Positions 17,247-27,876 of a stretch of 35,949 nt of DNA are shown here, piece after piece; the stretch's first letter is position 1; each line of letters starts with the position of its first letter. Under the pieces are notes generated by a model. That model ran no database searches. It worked only from the letters and a program-made list of their open reading frames with translations, and had not been told where the DNA came from. The DNA is from an uncultured Gammaproteobacteria bacterium (GTDB taxonomy: Bacteria; Pseudomonadota; Gammaproteobacteria; UBA4575), in assembly GCA_937922735.1 (NCBI GenBank), contig CALAJL010000072.1, positions 1 to 35,949 on the forward strand. The letters run 5' to 3'. The position numbers and the translations under genes are program-made.

Positions 17247-19844
17247 CTATAAATGATTACGTATCCAATCAGGCACAGATTGAAGCGCTGCTTCAAGTGC
17301 AGCGGGGTTAGAACCGCCAGCTTGTGCCATATCAGGTCGCCCTCCACCTTTTCCACCTACTTGAACCGCTACTGCATTAACTAGATCACCCGCTTTTATA
17401 CGACTAATCTGATCTTTAGTCACTCCTGCTATCAGACTTACTTTGCCACCGCTACTGGTGCCAAGAACAATTGCCGCGCTACCAAGTTTGTTTTTTAGCT
17501 GATCTAATGTATCCCGAAGAGATTTAGGATCTGCACCTTCAATATTGTGTGCAAGCACTTTAATACCTTCTATTTCAATTGCAGAGGCAGCCAAATCACT
17601 TCCTGCTTGCAACGCAAGTTTAGCTTTTAATTGATTGAGCTCTTTTTCCAATAGACGATTTCGCTCTACAAGCTGTACAATTTTATCTTTGACTTCGGTC
17701 TTAGATGATTTCACTACCTCTGCAATCATAGACAACTGATCCTCGTTGTCTTTAATCCATTGTAATGCACTATCTCCTGTTACCGCTTCAATACGGCGAA
17801 CACCAGATGCAATACCTGTTTCAGAAATTATTTTAAATATTCCAATATCACCTGCACGATTTACATGCACACCCCCGCATAATTCAACTGAAAACTCACC
17901 AATTGACAGCACACGCACTTCATCACCATACTTCTCACCAAACAACGCCATCGCGCCTGCTTCAAGCGCTTTGTCTTTAGACATTATGTTAGCTGTAGCT
18001 GAGGTGTTTAAACGAATTTGGTAATTAACAATATCTTCAATTTGTTGTAGTTGTTTTTCGCTTATAGGTGCATCATGAGAAAAATCAAAACGCAAACGAT
18101 CGGGTGCAACCAATGAACCTTTCTGTTGTACATGTGTACCCAAAACCTCACGTAATGCTGCATGCATTAAATGAGTTGCAGAGTGGTTTAATACTGTGGC
18201 TTGTCGATGCTTAGCATCAGCTAATGCATTAACTTTCTCACCCACACGCAGAGAACCTACTAATTGCTTTCCTATATGCGCATGAGCATTGCCTTGTTTT
18301 TGCGTATCAGTCACTTCAAACGTTGCCTGTCCTACTTGCAACAAACCGCGATCACCTACTTGGCCACCAGACTCAGCATAAAAAGGAGTTTGATCAAGTA
18401 CGACCAGTCCAGATTCACCCTCATTAATTAAATCTACGCTTTCATTGTTAACAAAAATTTCTTTTACAACACCGCTATCTTCAATAAACTCATAGCCTGT
18501 AAAGGTTGTATTCGTGAGCACTGCGATTGAAGCATCATACTCCACATCAAAACGGCTAGCTTGACGACCACGCTCGCGTTGCGCTTCCATTTGATTTTGA
18601 AATCCAGTTTCATCAATCTTTAACTTTTGTTCGCGCGCGACGTCTGCAGTTAGGTCTGCAGGAAAACCATATGTATCATATAACTTGAACACAGTTTCAC
18701 CAGAAATAGTGTCTCCTGATAAGTTTTTAATATCATCTTGTAAAATACGCATACCTTGATGAAGTGTTTCATTAAAACGCTGCTCTTCTGTTTCTAACAC
18801 TTTCTCAATACGTTGTTGCGCATCGACTAATTCTTTATAAGCTGAACCCATGTTATCTACCAGCGGCTGTACAAGCTTATAGAAAAATGGTTCTGTTATA
18901 CCAAGCTTGCTACCGTGCCTGGCAGCACGTCGAATAATACGACGCAACACATAACCGCGTCCTTCATTAGAAGGAATCACTCCATCTGCAATCATAAAAC
19001 TACATGAACGTATATGATCAGCAATGACACGTAATGATGGTGTCGAAGTATCTTTTACATTGGCTAGGTTAGCAGTAGTTTGAATGATCCCTGCAAAAAG
19101 ATCTGTGTCATAGTTATTGGTAACACCTTGCAAAATGGCGGCCAAACGTTCTAATCCCATCCCTGTATCAACCGAAGGTCTAGGCAACGGGTGTAATGTC
19201 CCTTGCTTATCACGATCGTATTGCATGAACACCAAGTTCCATATTTCTATGTATCGATCACCATCCTCTTCTGGTGTACCTGGTGGACCTCCTTGGATGT
19301 TATTACCATGGTCATAAAAAATTTCAGTACACGGACCGCATGGACCGGTATCACCCATTGACCAAAAGTTATCTTTCGCGCCAATACGAGCTAATTTATT
19401 CTTATCTAGCTTAATTTCATTTAGCCAAATTTCAGCTGCTTCATCATCATCTTCAAAAACAGTAACCCATAATTTCTCTTCAGGTAAGCCAACTACTTTT
19501 GTAAGAAAATCCCACGCATAATGTATCGCTTCAGACTTAAAATAATCTCCAAAACTAAAGTTACCTAACATTTCGAAAAAAGTATGATGTCTAGCGGTAT
19601 ATCCCACGTTTTCTAGATCATTATGTTTCCCACCTGCACGCACGCAACGTTGGCTTGAGGTTGCACGGTTATACTTAAGTGATTCTTTACCTAAAAAGAC
19701 ATCTTTAAATTGCACCATTCCTGCATTGGTAAATAGCAAGGTAGGATCATTGCCAGGCACAAGTTGGCTGGATGGCACGATTTCGTGACCATTCTCTTTA
19801 AAGTAATTTAAAAACGCGCTGCGAATTTCTGAGCTCAGTTCCAT
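17247..19844 (-). CDS. alaS: Alanyl-tRNA synthetase
   Basis: Charges tRNA-Ala and edits mischarged Ser/Gly. I start it at [12 protein letters not shown] (19844), which matches family N-termini and has AGGA just upstream; the 16 extra residues in the ORF track are unlike the family. This gives 865 aa, the usual length. The catalytic class II domain includes '[15 protein letters not shown]' and '[18 protein letters not shown]'. The editing domain has the metal-binding '[11 protein letters not shown]' and 'ELCGGVHV'. The C-Ala domain is present, ending with '[18 protein letters not shown]'. It lies between recX and lysC. Confidence 0.98.
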   Translation of the reverse strand: MELSSEIRSAFLNYFKENGHEIVPSSQLVPGNDPTLLFTNAGMVQFKDVFLGKESLKYNRATSSQRCVRAGGKHNDLENVGYTARHHTFFEMLGNFSFGDYFKSEAIHYAWDFLTKVVGLPEEKLWVTVFEDDDEAAEIWLNEIKLDKNKLARIGAKDNFWSMGDTGPCGPCTEIFYDHGNNIQGGPPGTPEEDGDRYIEIWNLVFMQYDRDKQGTLHPLPRPSVDTGMGLERLAAILQGVTNNYDTDLFAGIIQTTANLANVKDTSTPSLRVIADHIRSCSFMIADGVIPSNEGRGYVLRRIIRRAARHGSKLGITEPFFYKLVQPLVDNMGSAYKELVDAQQRIEKVLETEEQRFNETLHQGMRILQDDIKNLSGDTISGETVFKLYDTYGFPADLTADVAREQKLKIDETGFQNQMEAQRERGRQASRFDVEYDASIAVLTNTTFTGYEFIEDSGVVKEIFVNNESVDLINEGESGLVVLDQTPFYAESGGQVGDRGLLQVGQATFEVTDTQKQGNAHAHIGKQLVGSLRVGEKVNALADAKHRQATVLNHSATHLMHAALREVLGTHVQQKGSLVAPDRLRFDFSHDAPISEKQLQQIEDIVNYQIRLNTSATANIMSKDKALEAGAMALFGEKYGDEVRVLSIGEFSVELCGGVHVNRAGDIGIFKIISETGIASGVRRIEAVTGDSALQWIKDNEDQLSMIAEVVKSSKTEVKDKIVQLVERNRLLEKELNQLKAKLALQAGSDLAASAIEIEGIKVLAHNIEGADPKSLRDTLDQLKNKLGSAAIVLGTSSGGKVSLIAGVTKDQISRIKAGDLVNAVAVQVGGKGGGRPDMAQAGGSNPAALEAALQSVPDWIRNHL

Positions 19845-19949
19845 AGTTTTCCTAATCCTGTTGCAATCATCCTTACATACAACAATAGGCACTTAATATG
19901 CGCCGAATTTGACTACTTATTTTGTCTTTTCACTTGCCCTTAAGATAGA

Positions 19950-20438
19950 TTAAGTAAGTGTTTTTTGGATTATATCACCAGTAAAGCCGCGAGATTGAAG
20001 GAAACGCATACGTTTTGCTCGCTCCTTAGCAGTCTCGAGCAACTTACCGCCAAATTTCTTATCATAAGCTTGGCGAGCCGTCTCCAACCAAGATTGATCA
20101 TTGAATTCAACATAGGCCTCTACCAACTCAGCAGATACTCCACGCTGTTGCAATTCTAGCTTGATTTTGAGGGGGCCATATCCGCGATTGCGGCGCATGT
20201 TTACATAACTCTCAGTGTAACGCTCATCGCTTTGCAAGCCTTCTTGGGTAAGAATATCTAATGCTTCTTCAATTTCACTATCCGTGAAATCTTTAGCTTT
20301 GAGTTTTCGAGTCAGCTCTAGGCGTGTGTGCTCACGCCTAGCCAATATATCAAATGCTGAATTTCGTGCCGATCGTATGGGTTTATTAGATTTAGACTTC
20401 AGTCGCTTCTTCCTCTTCAGCTTGGTCGTCTTCAACAT
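19950..20438 (-). CDS. recX: Recombination regulator RecX
   Basis: A 162-aa modulator that caps RecA filaments and inhibits RecA activity. It is composed of repeated three-helix units, with '[19 protein letters not shown]', '[19 protein letters not shown]' and the C-terminal '[17 protein letters not shown]' typical of RecX. The N-terminus is Lys/Arg-rich. The start overlaps the 3' end of recA by 47 nt in another frame. No later ATG/GTG/TTG would preserve the first RecX helices, so the overlap seems real and would couple recX to recA translation. Confidence 0.94.
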   Translation of the reverse strand: MLKTTKLKRKKRLKSKSNKPIRSARNSAFDILARREHTRLELTRKLKAKDFTDSEIEEALDILTQEGLQSDERYTESYVNMRRNRGYGPLKIKLELQQRGVSAELVEAYVEFNDQSWLETARQAYDKKFGGKLLETAKERAKRMRFLQSRGFTGDIIQKTLT

Positions 20439-21447
20439 CCTGATTCAATTCATCGGGATCTGGCAACAATTGTTCACGTAGTCGTTGATCAATCTCATTC
20501 GCCATTTCAGGATTTTCAAGCAAATAGGCACGCGCATTCTCTTTGCCTTGCCCAATTCGCTCTTCATTGTAGCTATACCAAGAGCCTGCTTTTTTTACCA
20601 TGTCATATTCGACACCCATATCAATTAATTCACCCAATCTCGAAATACCTTCACCATACAGTATTTCAAATTCGGCTTTCTTAAACGGAGGTGCGAGTTT
20701 ATTTTTAACCACTTTAACCCGTGTTTCATTACCTAAAATTTCATCACCTTTTTTAATCGCGCCAATGCGACGGATATCTAAACGAACCGATGCATAAAAC
20801 TTCAATGCATTACCACCAGTGGTAGTTTCGGGACTTCCGAACATCACACCAATCTTCATTCGAATTTGGTTAATGAAAATAACCATTGTATTGGAACGTT
20901 TGATATTGCCAGTAAGTTTACGCAATGCTTGTGACATCAAACGAGCTTGCAATCCCATATGTGAATCACCCATGTCACCTTCAATTTCAGCGCGTGGGGT
21001 TAATGCGGCAACCGAATCCACCACTACTATATCAACCGCACCAGAACGCACTAACATATCGGTAATTTCTAGTGCTTGCTCACCAGTATCGGGCTGTGAA
21101 ACGAGTAAATCATCTACATTTACACCAATTCTTTCAGCATAACTCGGATCCAGAGCATGTTCTGCATCTACAAACGCTGCTGTGCCTCCATTCTTTTGAC
21201 ATTCAGCAATGGCTTGTAGTGTTAGTGTTGTTTTACCTGATGATTCAGGGCCATAAATTTCAATTACGCGCCCTTTAGGCAAGCCTCCAATTCCTAATGC
21301 CACGTCTAGCGCAAGAGAACCTGTTGATACCACTTCAATATCGCGCGCAGCGGTAGAATCACCCAAACGCATTACTGCACCTTTACCAAATTGTCTTTCA
21401 ATTTGACCTAGTGCGGCCACTAGTGCTTTTTTACGATTCTCGTCCAC
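20392..21447 (-). CDS. recA: Recombinase RecA
   Basis: A 351-aa DNA strand-exchange protein and LexA co-protease. Walker [10 protein letters not shown] (about residue 68) and the conserved 'EHALDP', '[16 protein letters not shown]' and '[12 protein letters not shown]' (L2 loop) are all intact, and the acidic C-terminal tail ([11 protein letters not shown]) is present. The start codon is GTG with AGGGG 7 nt upstream. The 141 bp upstream contain no CTGT-N8-ACAG SOS box. recX follows with an overlap. Confidence 0.99.
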   Translation of the reverse strand: MDENRKKALVAALGQIERQFGKGAVMRLGDSTAARDIEVVSTGSLALDVALGIGGLPKGRVIEIYGPESSGKTTLTLQAIAECQKNGGTAAFVDAEHALDPSYAERIGVNVDDLLVSQPDTGEQALEITDMLVRSGAVDIVVVDSVAALTPRAEIEGDMGDSHMGLQARLMSQALRKLTGNIKRSNTMVIFINQIRMKIGVMFGSPETTTGGNALKFYASVRLDIRRIGAIKKGDEILGNETRVKVVKNKLAPPFKKAEFEILYGEGISRLGELIDMGVEYDMVKKAGSWYSYNEERIGQGKENARAYLLENPEMANEIDQRLREQLLPDPDELNQDVEDDQAEEEEATEV

Positions 21448-21466
21448 GGTACTACCCCTACGTTAA

Positions 21467-21525
21467 GGCCTATGGTCAGGCCGATGTCTTGAATATTGTT
21501 TACTTACTAATGGTTGATCATTAGT
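21467..21525 (-). promoter_or_regulatory. recA upstream region with two dyads
   Basis: Two inverted repeats precede recA. ACTAATG-N6-CATTAGT (21506-21525) is operator-like. GGCCT-ATGGTC-AGGCC (21467-21482) lies about 20 nt before the GTG start and would form a hairpin in the mRNA leader. No gammaproteobacterial LexA site is visible. The first dyad could be a non-canonical LexA site or bind another regulator. Confidence 0.35.
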
Positions 21526-21588
21526 TTGATTATCTTGGCACATTCGAAGTGCAAAAACACTTACTGCGTAATTTAATTTTGCGTAGAC

Positions 21589-22119
21589 TTATTGTTCTTT
21601 TAAGAATGAATGTTTTGCAAGCGAAACGTATCGCGTGCCATCACCATCTGAAATAGACTCAAGCAAATGAAATTCAGTTGCACGCCAAGTGATGGTGAAA
21701 GGTATATCTGGAAATTCTGCTTTAGGCACTTTCTTAAACAATGTTACATGTGGTTTATAAATTCGTTCTTGCGTATCTGCACCACAGTTTTCTGCTATAG
21801 ATTTTAGATGGTTAACCAGTCTAGTTAATTCTCTAGGATAGGAAGAACAGCCAAGCCATAATATTTGCGAGAGTTTAAAGTACCCGTAATGATCTAAACG
21901 CAACGAGAAAGCTTGTACAAAAGTTTGTGCCATCTTCTTTTCTATACACTTACGCTCATTTGCTTCTAAATTACCTAAAAATTGCAAAGTAATATGTAGA
22001 TTATTATTAGGTACCGATTCCACCCCTTGCAAAATAGGAAAGCATCTAGATAATTCTACCAACTGGGAATGCACTTCAGGTTCAGGTAGCAGCCCAAAAA
22101 ATAATCGTTTTTTTGTCAT
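21589..22119 (-). CDS. thpR: RNA 2',3'-cyclic phosphodiesterase ThpR (LigT family)
   Basis: A 176-aa 2H phosphoesterase that opens 2',3'-cyclic phosphates on RNA; earlier annotated as 2'-5' RNA ligase. Both catalytic HxTx motifs are visible: HITL (His42) and HVTL (about residue 127). It starts directly at the pncC stop with no gap, so the two genes form an operon leading towards recA. Size is normal. Confidence 0.92.
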   Translation of the reverse strand: MTKKRLFFGLLPEPEVHSQLVELSRCFPILQGVESVPNNNLHITLQFLGNLEANERKCIEKKMAQTFVQAFSLRLDHYGYFKLSQILWLGCSSYPRELTRLVNHLKSIAENCGADTQERIYKPHVTLFKKVPKAEFPDIPFTITWRATEFHLLESISDGDGTRYVSLAKHSFLKEQ

Positions 22120-22599
22120 CTAGTCTGTCTCACTTATTCTTTCTAACAACTGCTCTATCGCACTTTGTGCAGATTGTTCTCGTATGGATTGCCTATCACC
22201 ACTAAATATATGAAGCTTGGAATGAGCTACATGACCCTTTTGCGCGGTAGCTATATACACAGTGCCGACCGGCTTATCGTCAGTGCCGCCGCCAGGGCCC
22301 GCTACACCAGTAATAGCAACGCTTATCGTTGCATCACTATGCTCAAGTGAACCTAGTGCCATTAATTCCGCTACTTGTGAACTTACTGCACCATACTCAC
22401 TAAGTACATTAGCTTGAACGCCTAATAGGCGAATTTTTGAAGCATTACTGTACGTCACAAACCCGCATTCAAACCAAATAGAGCTGCCAGGTACAGAAGT
22501 GCACTGCTGCGCAAGCATTCCACCCGTACATGATTCTGCCATGGTGAGTACTAATTTTTTTTCGATTAAACATTCGGCCAATCTATTGATGGTTGTCAT
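22120..22599 (-). CDS. pncC: Nicotinamide-nucleotide amidohydrolase PncC (CinA C-terminal domain)
   Basis: Hydrolyses nicotinamide mononucleotide to nicotinate mononucleotide in NAD salvage. It is a single CinA-C domain with 'AESCTGGMLAQ', 'SSIWFECGFVTYSN' and 'AITGVAGPGGGTDDKPVGTV', all family hallmarks. The MoaB-like N-terminal domain of full-length CinA is absent, as in E. coli PncC. I prefer the ATG at 22599 to the TTG at 22626 used by the ORF track; that makes it 159 aa. It is divergent from mutS across about 115 bp. Confidence 0.93.
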   Translation of the reverse strand: MTTINRLAECLIEKKLVLTMAESCTGGMLAQQCTSVPGSSIWFECGFVTYSNASKIRLLGVQANVLSEYGAVSSQVAELMALGSLEHSDATISVAITGVAGPGGGTDDKPVGTVYIATAQKGHVAHSKLHIFSGDRQSIREQSAQSAIEQLLERISETD

Positions 22600-22714
22600 A
22601 TTTAGTACAACTCTGTTTACTTTCAATCCACATTGAATTATTAATTTTACACTTGCTTAGTATTGGATACTTTTTGGGCTGCCTAATAAAGTTTTCTTCG
22701 TTAGACTGCCAATT

Positions 22715-25285
22715 ATGATCGCACGCCCCCCTGTAAAACACACCCCAATGATGCAGCAATATTTGCGCATCAAAGCAGAATATCCCGATATGTTGCTGTT
22801 CTATCGAATGGGTGACTTTTTCGAACTATTTTTCGAAGATGCGAGACGTGCTGCCAAACTACTCGATCTAACATTAACCTCACGAAATAAGAATTCTGCT
22901 GATGAAATTCCTATGGCAGGTGTGCCGGTTCATGCCACGGAAGGTTATTTGGCCAAGTTGTTAAAACGTGGTGAATCTGTAGCCATTTGCGATCAAGTTA
23001 GTGATCCTGCCACCAGCAAAGGTTTAGTCGAACGTAAAGTTACACGTGTAATTACTCCTGGAACTGTAATAGAAGAAGAGCTGCTAGAACGGGGAAAAGA
23101 TAATTACCTGCTCGCAGTATGCACTCATGAAAATAAATTTGGGTTAGCTTATATCGACTTAAGCTCTGGAAGATTCTTACTGCAGAACTGCAATTCATTA
23201 CAGGAATTACAAGATGAAGTCGATCGTATTCAGCCCGCAGAGATTTTATTAGCAGAAGACTCCTTATTAAACACAGATCTTGCAGCCTTAATGGATAAAT
23301 GCGCATCTAGATCGATCCCTACCTGGCATTTCGAACACGAATCTTCCATTACCGCATTGTGCAAGCAATTTGGCACCAGAGATTTAAGCGGTTACGGCTG
23401 TGATAATTATCCATTAGCGATATCTGCTGCGGGTGCAGTACTACAATATATAAAAGACACACAAAAAACACAGCTGCCTCATATCAACGGACTGCAGGTT
23501 TGTCATAAAGATGAATTCTTAGCAATAGACAGTGTTACGCGTAAAAATCTCGAAATAGAAGTTTCTACTCAAGGTGATTCAAAACACAGTTTAATAAATG
23601 TTTTAGATAAATCAGCATGCGCAATGGGCTCACGTTGTTTACGTTCATGGTTAAACCAACCAACACGAGTCAAAAGCACGTTATCGTTACGTCATGCTGC
23701 AATATCTGAATTTTTACAACAAAATAGTTATCTCGACCTTCATAACCTCCTCACAGACATAAAAGATATAGAGCGTATTCGTAGTCGCATTGCTTTAAAG
23801 ACCGTGCAACCTAGAGATTTGGATGCACTGCGCACCACCCTACAATGTATTCCAGCGATTCAAGAGCAACTTAGTAATTATAAAAATGAATTATTAACGG
23901 AATCATCCGAGCTATTAAAAAATCATAATGATTTAAAACATAAACTTGAAAACACATTAGGGGATGAATTGCCTGCCCTGATCCGTGATGGTGGTGTTAT
24001 TAAGCAAGGCTATGATGAAGAACTTGATGAACTACGCAACACAAGCACAAATGCGAATCAATTCCTAATAGATCTTGAACAGCAAGAAAAAAATGCTACC
24101 AACATTGCCAACCTGAGAGTTTCTTATAATCGTATTCATGGATACTACATTGAAATTCCACGCAGTCATGCAGACCAAGCACCCGAACATTATACGCGTA
24201 GACAAACATTAAAAAATACTGAACGCTACATCACACCTGAACTTAAAAAGTTTGAAGACAACGTGCTTAGTGCGAAAGAACGCGCACTAAAAAGGGAAAA
24301 AATATTATATGAGCAGTTAATTACGGATTTAAATAACGATTTAATTATTATTCAGAATTGTTCTAAAGCTTTAGCGCAAATAGATGCTCTAGCAACGTTA
24401 GCAGAACGCGCCGCAACCTTACATTACGTACAACCCAGGTTTACTGAAGAAAACTGCTTACATATCAAACAAGGCAGACACCCTGTCATCGAGAATGTAC
24501 AGAGTGAACCATTTACCGCCAACGATGCAATATTAGATGAACAACGCAAGTTATTACTGATCACAGGCCCCAACATGGGCGGCAAGTCTACTTATATGCG
24601 CCAAATAGCGCTGATTACTTGGTTAGCTTACAGCGGAAGCTTTGTGCCCGCAGAAGAATTAAACATTGGCCCTATTGATGCCATTTACACACGCATCGGT
24701 GCCTCGGATGATTTAAGTTCCGGTCGCTCTACATTTATGGTGGAAATGACGGAAGCCGCAAATATATTAAACAATGCCTCAAAGCAAAGTTTGGTGTTAA
24801 TGGATGAAGTGGGACGAGGCACTAGCACGTACGATGGATTATCACTGGCTTGGTGCTGCGCAGAACACCTTAGTGAAGTGAATCAATCCTATAGTTTATT
24901 TGCCACGCATTACTTTGAACTTACCCAATTACCCGAACTTTTTAATAATATACACAACGTGCATATTGATGCTATCGAACATAATGAAAAAATAATATTT
25001 TTACATGCTGTTAAAGAAGGCCCAGCAAACCAAAGCTATGGCTTACAAGTAGCACAACTAGCAGGCATACCAAAATCAGTCATTGCTAGCGCTAAATTGA
25101 AACTAAAACAATTGGAATCTGAAGTGATACAAACAAAACCAACTAATCAGCAATCCCAACTTGGCTTGGCACTAGAAGATGAAATCTCTCACCCAAGTGT
25201 TGAATACTTAGAAAACGTAGAACCGGATGAACTTACTCCAAAAGAAGCATTAGAGATCTTATATAAATTAAAGTCACTAAGCTAA
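22715..25285 (+). CDS. mutS: DNA mismatch repair protein MutS
   Basis: An 856-aa mismatch-recognition ATPase. The N-terminal mismatch-binding segment has '[11 protein letters not shown]', with the Phe-x-Glu wedge. The connector, lever and clamp domains follow ('[19 protein letters not shown]'). The ABC-type ATPase has Walker [14 protein letters not shown], signature region '[14 protein letters not shown]' and Walker B '[16 protein letters not shown]'. The C-terminal dimerisation helix region is present. No strong ribosome-binding site is seen before the ATG. The divergent mutS-cinA arrangement is widely conserved in gammaproteobacteria. Confidence 0.99.
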   Translation: MIARPPVKHTPMMQQYLRIKAEYPDMLLFYRMGDFFELFFEDARRAAKLLDLTLTSRNKNSADEIPMAGVPVHATEGYLAKLLKRGESVAICDQVSDPATSKGLVERKVTRVITPGTVIEEELLERGKDNYLLAVCTHENKFGLAYIDLSSGRFLLQNCNSLQELQDEVDRIQPAEILLAEDSLLNTDLAALMDKCASRSIPTWHFEHESSITALCKQFGTRDLSGYGCDNYPLAISAAGAVLQYIKDTQKTQLPHINGLQVCHKDEFLAIDSVTRKNLEIEVSTQGDSKHSLINVLDKSACAMGSRCLRSWLNQPTRVKSTLSLRHAAISEFLQQNSYLDLHNLLTDIKDIERIRSRIALKTVQPRDLDALRTTLQCIPAIQEQLSNYKNELLTESSELLKNHNDLKHKLENTLGDELPALIRDGGVIKQGYDEELDELRNTSTNANQFLIDLEQQEKNATNIANLRVSYNRIHGYYIEIPRSHADQAPEHYTRRQTLKNTERYITPELKKFEDNVLSAKERALKREKILYEQLITDLNNDLIIIQNCSKALAQIDALATLAERAATLHYVQPRFTEENCLHIKQGRHPVIENVQSEPFTANDAILDEQRKLLLITGPNMGGKSTYMRQIALITWLAYSGSFVPAEELNIGPIDAIYTRIGASDDLSSGRSTFMVEMTEAANILNNASKQSLVLMDEVGRGTSTYDGLSLAWCCAEHLSEVNQSYSLFATHYFELTQLPELFNNIHNVHIDAIEHNEKIIFLHAVKEGPANQSYGLQVAQLAGIPKSVIASAKLKLKQLESEVIQTKPTNQQSQLGLALEDEISHPSVEYLENVEPDELTPKEALEILYKLKSLS

Positions 25286-25340
25286 AAAACTACCTGTATA
25301 CATTAATTAATAATAAGTTGCATAGTTTACCCAGTGCTCA

Positions 25341-26252
25341 CTATTTTCTACGTTGCGATATTTGATCATAGTGTTTAAGTGTTTCTTCTGTTCGCGCATA
25401 GCCAAACTCAATTAGTTCTTCTGCACGATCAAAGTCTAACCATCCGCAGAGGTTGCGTGGGATTTCAATCATAATATCCGGACGATTTGCTGCAAGCTTA
25501 AAACGCGCAAGTGAAGATTGCATGGTATCCATGGATTGAGTCATTAAGTTTATAATACCAATATCTTGTTTACTTTCTTTAATCTCGCCTTTTGGCATCA
25601 TTCCATCTACTAATTTTTCTATACCAAGTTGATATTTATTCTTTGGTTGAATGTCTTCTTCATCAACACTTACTTTACTTTCTATTTCAAATATTTCTGG
25701 TGGCCCATTTAACGCAACTGCAACGGTTAATTCGGTATCGTTATTTAAAGTTGGTGCAATTGGCACAGGATTAATAATACCTCCATCCGCTAATAATCGA
25801 TCGGAATATTGAACGGGAGAAAAGATCATGGGTACCGCGATAGAGGCTCGAATGGCTTGAAATAGTGAGCCTTCAGCAAGCCAAACTTCTTTTTGCTCTA
25901 GAATGTCGGTTGCCACCGCTGTAAAACCAATGGGCAACTCTTCAATTGTACGATCTTTAATTATTTCTTTAAGTACCTCGATAATCCTTTCACCTTTAAA
26001 TATAGACTTTCGAGTGAATGAGATATCAAGTAAGCGGATTATATTTCTTCTTTTTAATGCTTTTACCCATTCGACATAAACATCGAGCTCACCTGCCGCA
26101 TAGATGCCACCAACTAAAGCACCAATTGAAGAACCAGATATATACTTAATTTCGTAGTTATGATCGGTTAAGCAGCGGATAACACCAATATGAGTTAGTC
26201 CTCGTGCGGCACCACTACCCAAAACTAAAGAGATTTTAGTTTTTTTACTCAT
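25341..26252 (-). CDS. Patatin-like phospholipase, RssA-like
   Basis: A 303-aa patatin-family serine hydrolase, probably a cytoplasmic lipid acyl hydrolase. It has the oxyanion-hole loop GSGAARGL (residues 12-19), the nucleophile elbow GSSIG (Ser42) and the catalytic Asp in DGGIINP (about residue 156). The C-terminal part (about 170-303) is a helical extension seen in RssA-type proteins. It lies tail-to-tail with mutS (55 bp apart) and about 80 bp from the epimerase gene. Physiological substrate unknown. Confidence 0.88.
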   Translation of the reverse strand: MSKKTKISLVLGSGAARGLTHIGVIRCLTDHNYEIKYISGSSIGALVGGIYAAGELDVYVEWVKALKRRNIIRLLDISFTRKSIFKGERIIEVLKEIIKDRTIEELPIGFTAVATDILEQKEVWLAEGSLFQAIRASIAVPMIFSPVQYSDRLLADGGIINPVPIAPTLNNDTELTVAVALNGPPEIFEIESKVSVDEEDIQPKNKYQLGIEKLVDGMMPKGEIKESKQDIGIINLMTQSMDTMQSSLARFKLAANRPDIMIEIPRNLCGWLDFDRAEELIEFGYARTEETLKHYDQISQRRK

Positions 26253-26332
26253 CCCTTAATTGACATACATACATTCGTTAAGAGTATAAGTCGCAATTCG
26301 TTATTTTAACAAACAATAGAAAGCTCGAATAT

Positions 26333-27259
26333 TCATGCTTGCGCGGGTTGATTCAATAATTCTCTCAAACCTTCTTCTAAACTATGCTTTGCAGTTACAT
26401 TCAAAGATTGCTGTAATGTATCTACCATAGCGGCAGAATGCTTAATATCACCTTCTCTTTCCGAGCCAAACGTTTTATCACAGGTATGCCCAGCAATTTT
26501 TTCCAACACTTCAATTAATTCTAGCAGAGTTACTGTAGAACCTGTTGCAACATTTACTGCACCTTGATAATCACAACCCAATGCTGCAACGTTTGCTCTT
26601 GCAACATCATTTACAAATATAAAATCACGTGTTTGTGAACCATCACCATTGATAGTTAATGTTTTATTTGCCAAGACTGCATCTGCAAATAGTGCAATTA
26701 CACCTGCATACGGTGACTTAGGATCTTGCCTTGGACCAAATACATTAAAAAAGCGCATACCACATGAAGAGGTATCGTAAAGATCTTTAAACAACTTTAC
26801 ATATAATTCGTTAATTTGCTTTTCTAGGCCATATGGTGATTCTGGTCCCAATGGTTCTGCCTCACTTAAAGGTAAAGTCTTTGGATTACCATAGGTAGCG
26901 GCAGATGAGGCATAAACAAATCTTTTCGCTTTATTCTTTTTTATGGCATTGAGCACATTAATAAAACCGAGAATATTGTGCGTGGCAGAATCTACCGGGT
27001 CTTCTAGAGATTTTACTACTGAAACTTGTGCGGCGAGATGAAGACAATGCGTAACGCCATCTGCCGCAACGGCAACAGCTGATGTATCGCGAATATCTCC
27101 TTCTATGATCTCAAGTAGAGGATGTGAATCAGGTAAGTTTTCGCGCCTGCCAGAAGAGAAGTTATCCAGCACAACAACACGTTGTTCTTGTGCAAGTAAT
27201 TGATCTACCGTGTGCGAGCCAATAAAACCAGCACCACCCGTAACGAGATATTTATTCAT
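26333..27259 (-). CDS. NAD-dependent sugar epimerase (UDP-glucose/UDP-GlcNAc 4-epimerase-like)
   Basis: A 308-aa extended short-chain dehydrogenase. The Rossmann motif GGAGFIG is at residues 8-14, the catalytic Ser region is 'YASSAATYG' and the YxxxK is YGLEK (about 143-147). The substrate-binding part reads 'MRFFNVFGPRQDPKSPYAGV', as in UDP-hexose or UDP-N-acetylhexosamine 4-epimerases that feed polysaccharide synthesis. Exact substrate cannot be decided. No glycosyltransferases are nearby. Confidence 0.88.
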   Translation of the reverse strand: MNKYLVTGGAGFIGSHTVDQLLAQEQRVVVLDNFSSGRRENLPDSHPLLEIIEGDIRDTSAVAVAADGVTHCLHLAAQVSVVKSLEDPVDSATHNILGFINVLNAIKKNKAKRFVYASSAATYGNPKTLPLSEAEPLGPESPYGLEKQINELYVKLFKDLYDTSSCGMRFFNVFGPRQDPKSPYAGVIALFADAVLANKTLTINGDGSQTRDFIFVNDVARANVAALGCDYQGAVNVATGSTVTLLELIEVLEKIAGHTCDKTFGSEREGDIKHSAAMVDTLQQSLNVTAKHSLEEGLRELLNQPAQA

Positions 27260-27323
27260 GACTTTTCACTATTACTATTGTCTTATGTATAACCAATTTT
27301 GATCTAAATGGATCTATCTGATA

Positions 27324-27329
27324 ATTATA
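27324..27329 (-). promoter_or_regulatory. Possible -10 box for the epimerase gene
   Basis: A perfect TATAAT on the minus strand, about 65 nt before the epimerase ATG, in the divergent gap with fdxA. No good -35 at 16-18 nt. Confidence 0.3.
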
Positions 27330-27456
27330 GCGTCTAATACATGCATGGAATGCGATCTAGTTGTGATCTTGTCCGAATTTAAGTTAATTTCAGCTTTTAT
27401 TTTCATCTGTGCCACTATTCTCTACAATTACTCAATCAATAATAATTAACAATTTT

Positions 27457-27780
27457 ATGACATTTTTAGTAACTGAATCCTGTATCAAATGCAAATATAC
27501 CGATTGTGTAGAAGTTTGTCCGGTTGACTGCTTTCACGAAGGTCCAAATATGTTGGTCATTGACCCTGAAGAGTGCATTGATTGCGCAATGTGTGAAACA
27601 GAATGTCCGGTTGAGGCTATAATCAGTGAAGATGATTTATCTGAAGATCAACAAGATTTTCTAGAAATAAATATAAAATATTCTGCGAAATGGCCGGTCA
27701 TCACCAGCATGAAACCTGCTCCCGATGACGCAAAAGACTGGGAAGATGTAGCAGATAAACGCAATCTCATAGAAGAATAA
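27457..27780 (+). CDS. fdxA: 7Fe-8S ferredoxin FdxA
   Basis: A 107-aa electron carrier of the Azotobacter FdI type with one 3Fe-4S and one 4Fe-4S cluster. The start is the ATG opening [12 protein letters not shown] (27457), not the upstream ATG of the ORF track, because FdxA proteins begin this way. Cysteine motifs [17 protein letters not shown] and [12 protein letters not shown] are intact. The acidic C-terminal half matches the family. The gene ends inside a triple 13-nt repeat. Electron partners are not indicated by the neighbours. Confidence 0.95.
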   Translation: MTFLVTESCIKCKYTDCVEVCPVDCFHEGPNMLVIDPEECIDCAMCETECPVEAIISEDDLSEDQQDFLEINIKYSAKWPVITSMKPAPDDAKDWEDVADKRNLIEE

Positions 27781-27806
27781 AATAGAAGAATAAAATAGTA
27801 GAATAA
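27768..27806. repeat. Three tandem copies of a 13-nt unit spanning the fdxA stop codon
   Basis: CATAGAAGAATAA, AATAGAAGAATAA and AATAGTAGAATAA follow each other without gaps. The first copy encodes the last residues (IEE) and stop of fdxA, and each copy restores a TAA stop at the same phase of its unit. This looks like replication-slippage duplication. Confidence 0.85.
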
Positions 27807-27876
27807 ACTAATAAAACAAATCAGAAAAACAATAACAAAGTAATTCATAAGGACTTAAAGAAAAAAGTACCATCAC

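Noticed and set aside
19845-19892. N-terminal 16-residue extension of AlaS in the ORF track
   Set aside because: The family starts at MELSSEIR, which has its own ribosome-binding site; the extension is Cys/Asp-rich and unlike AlaS.
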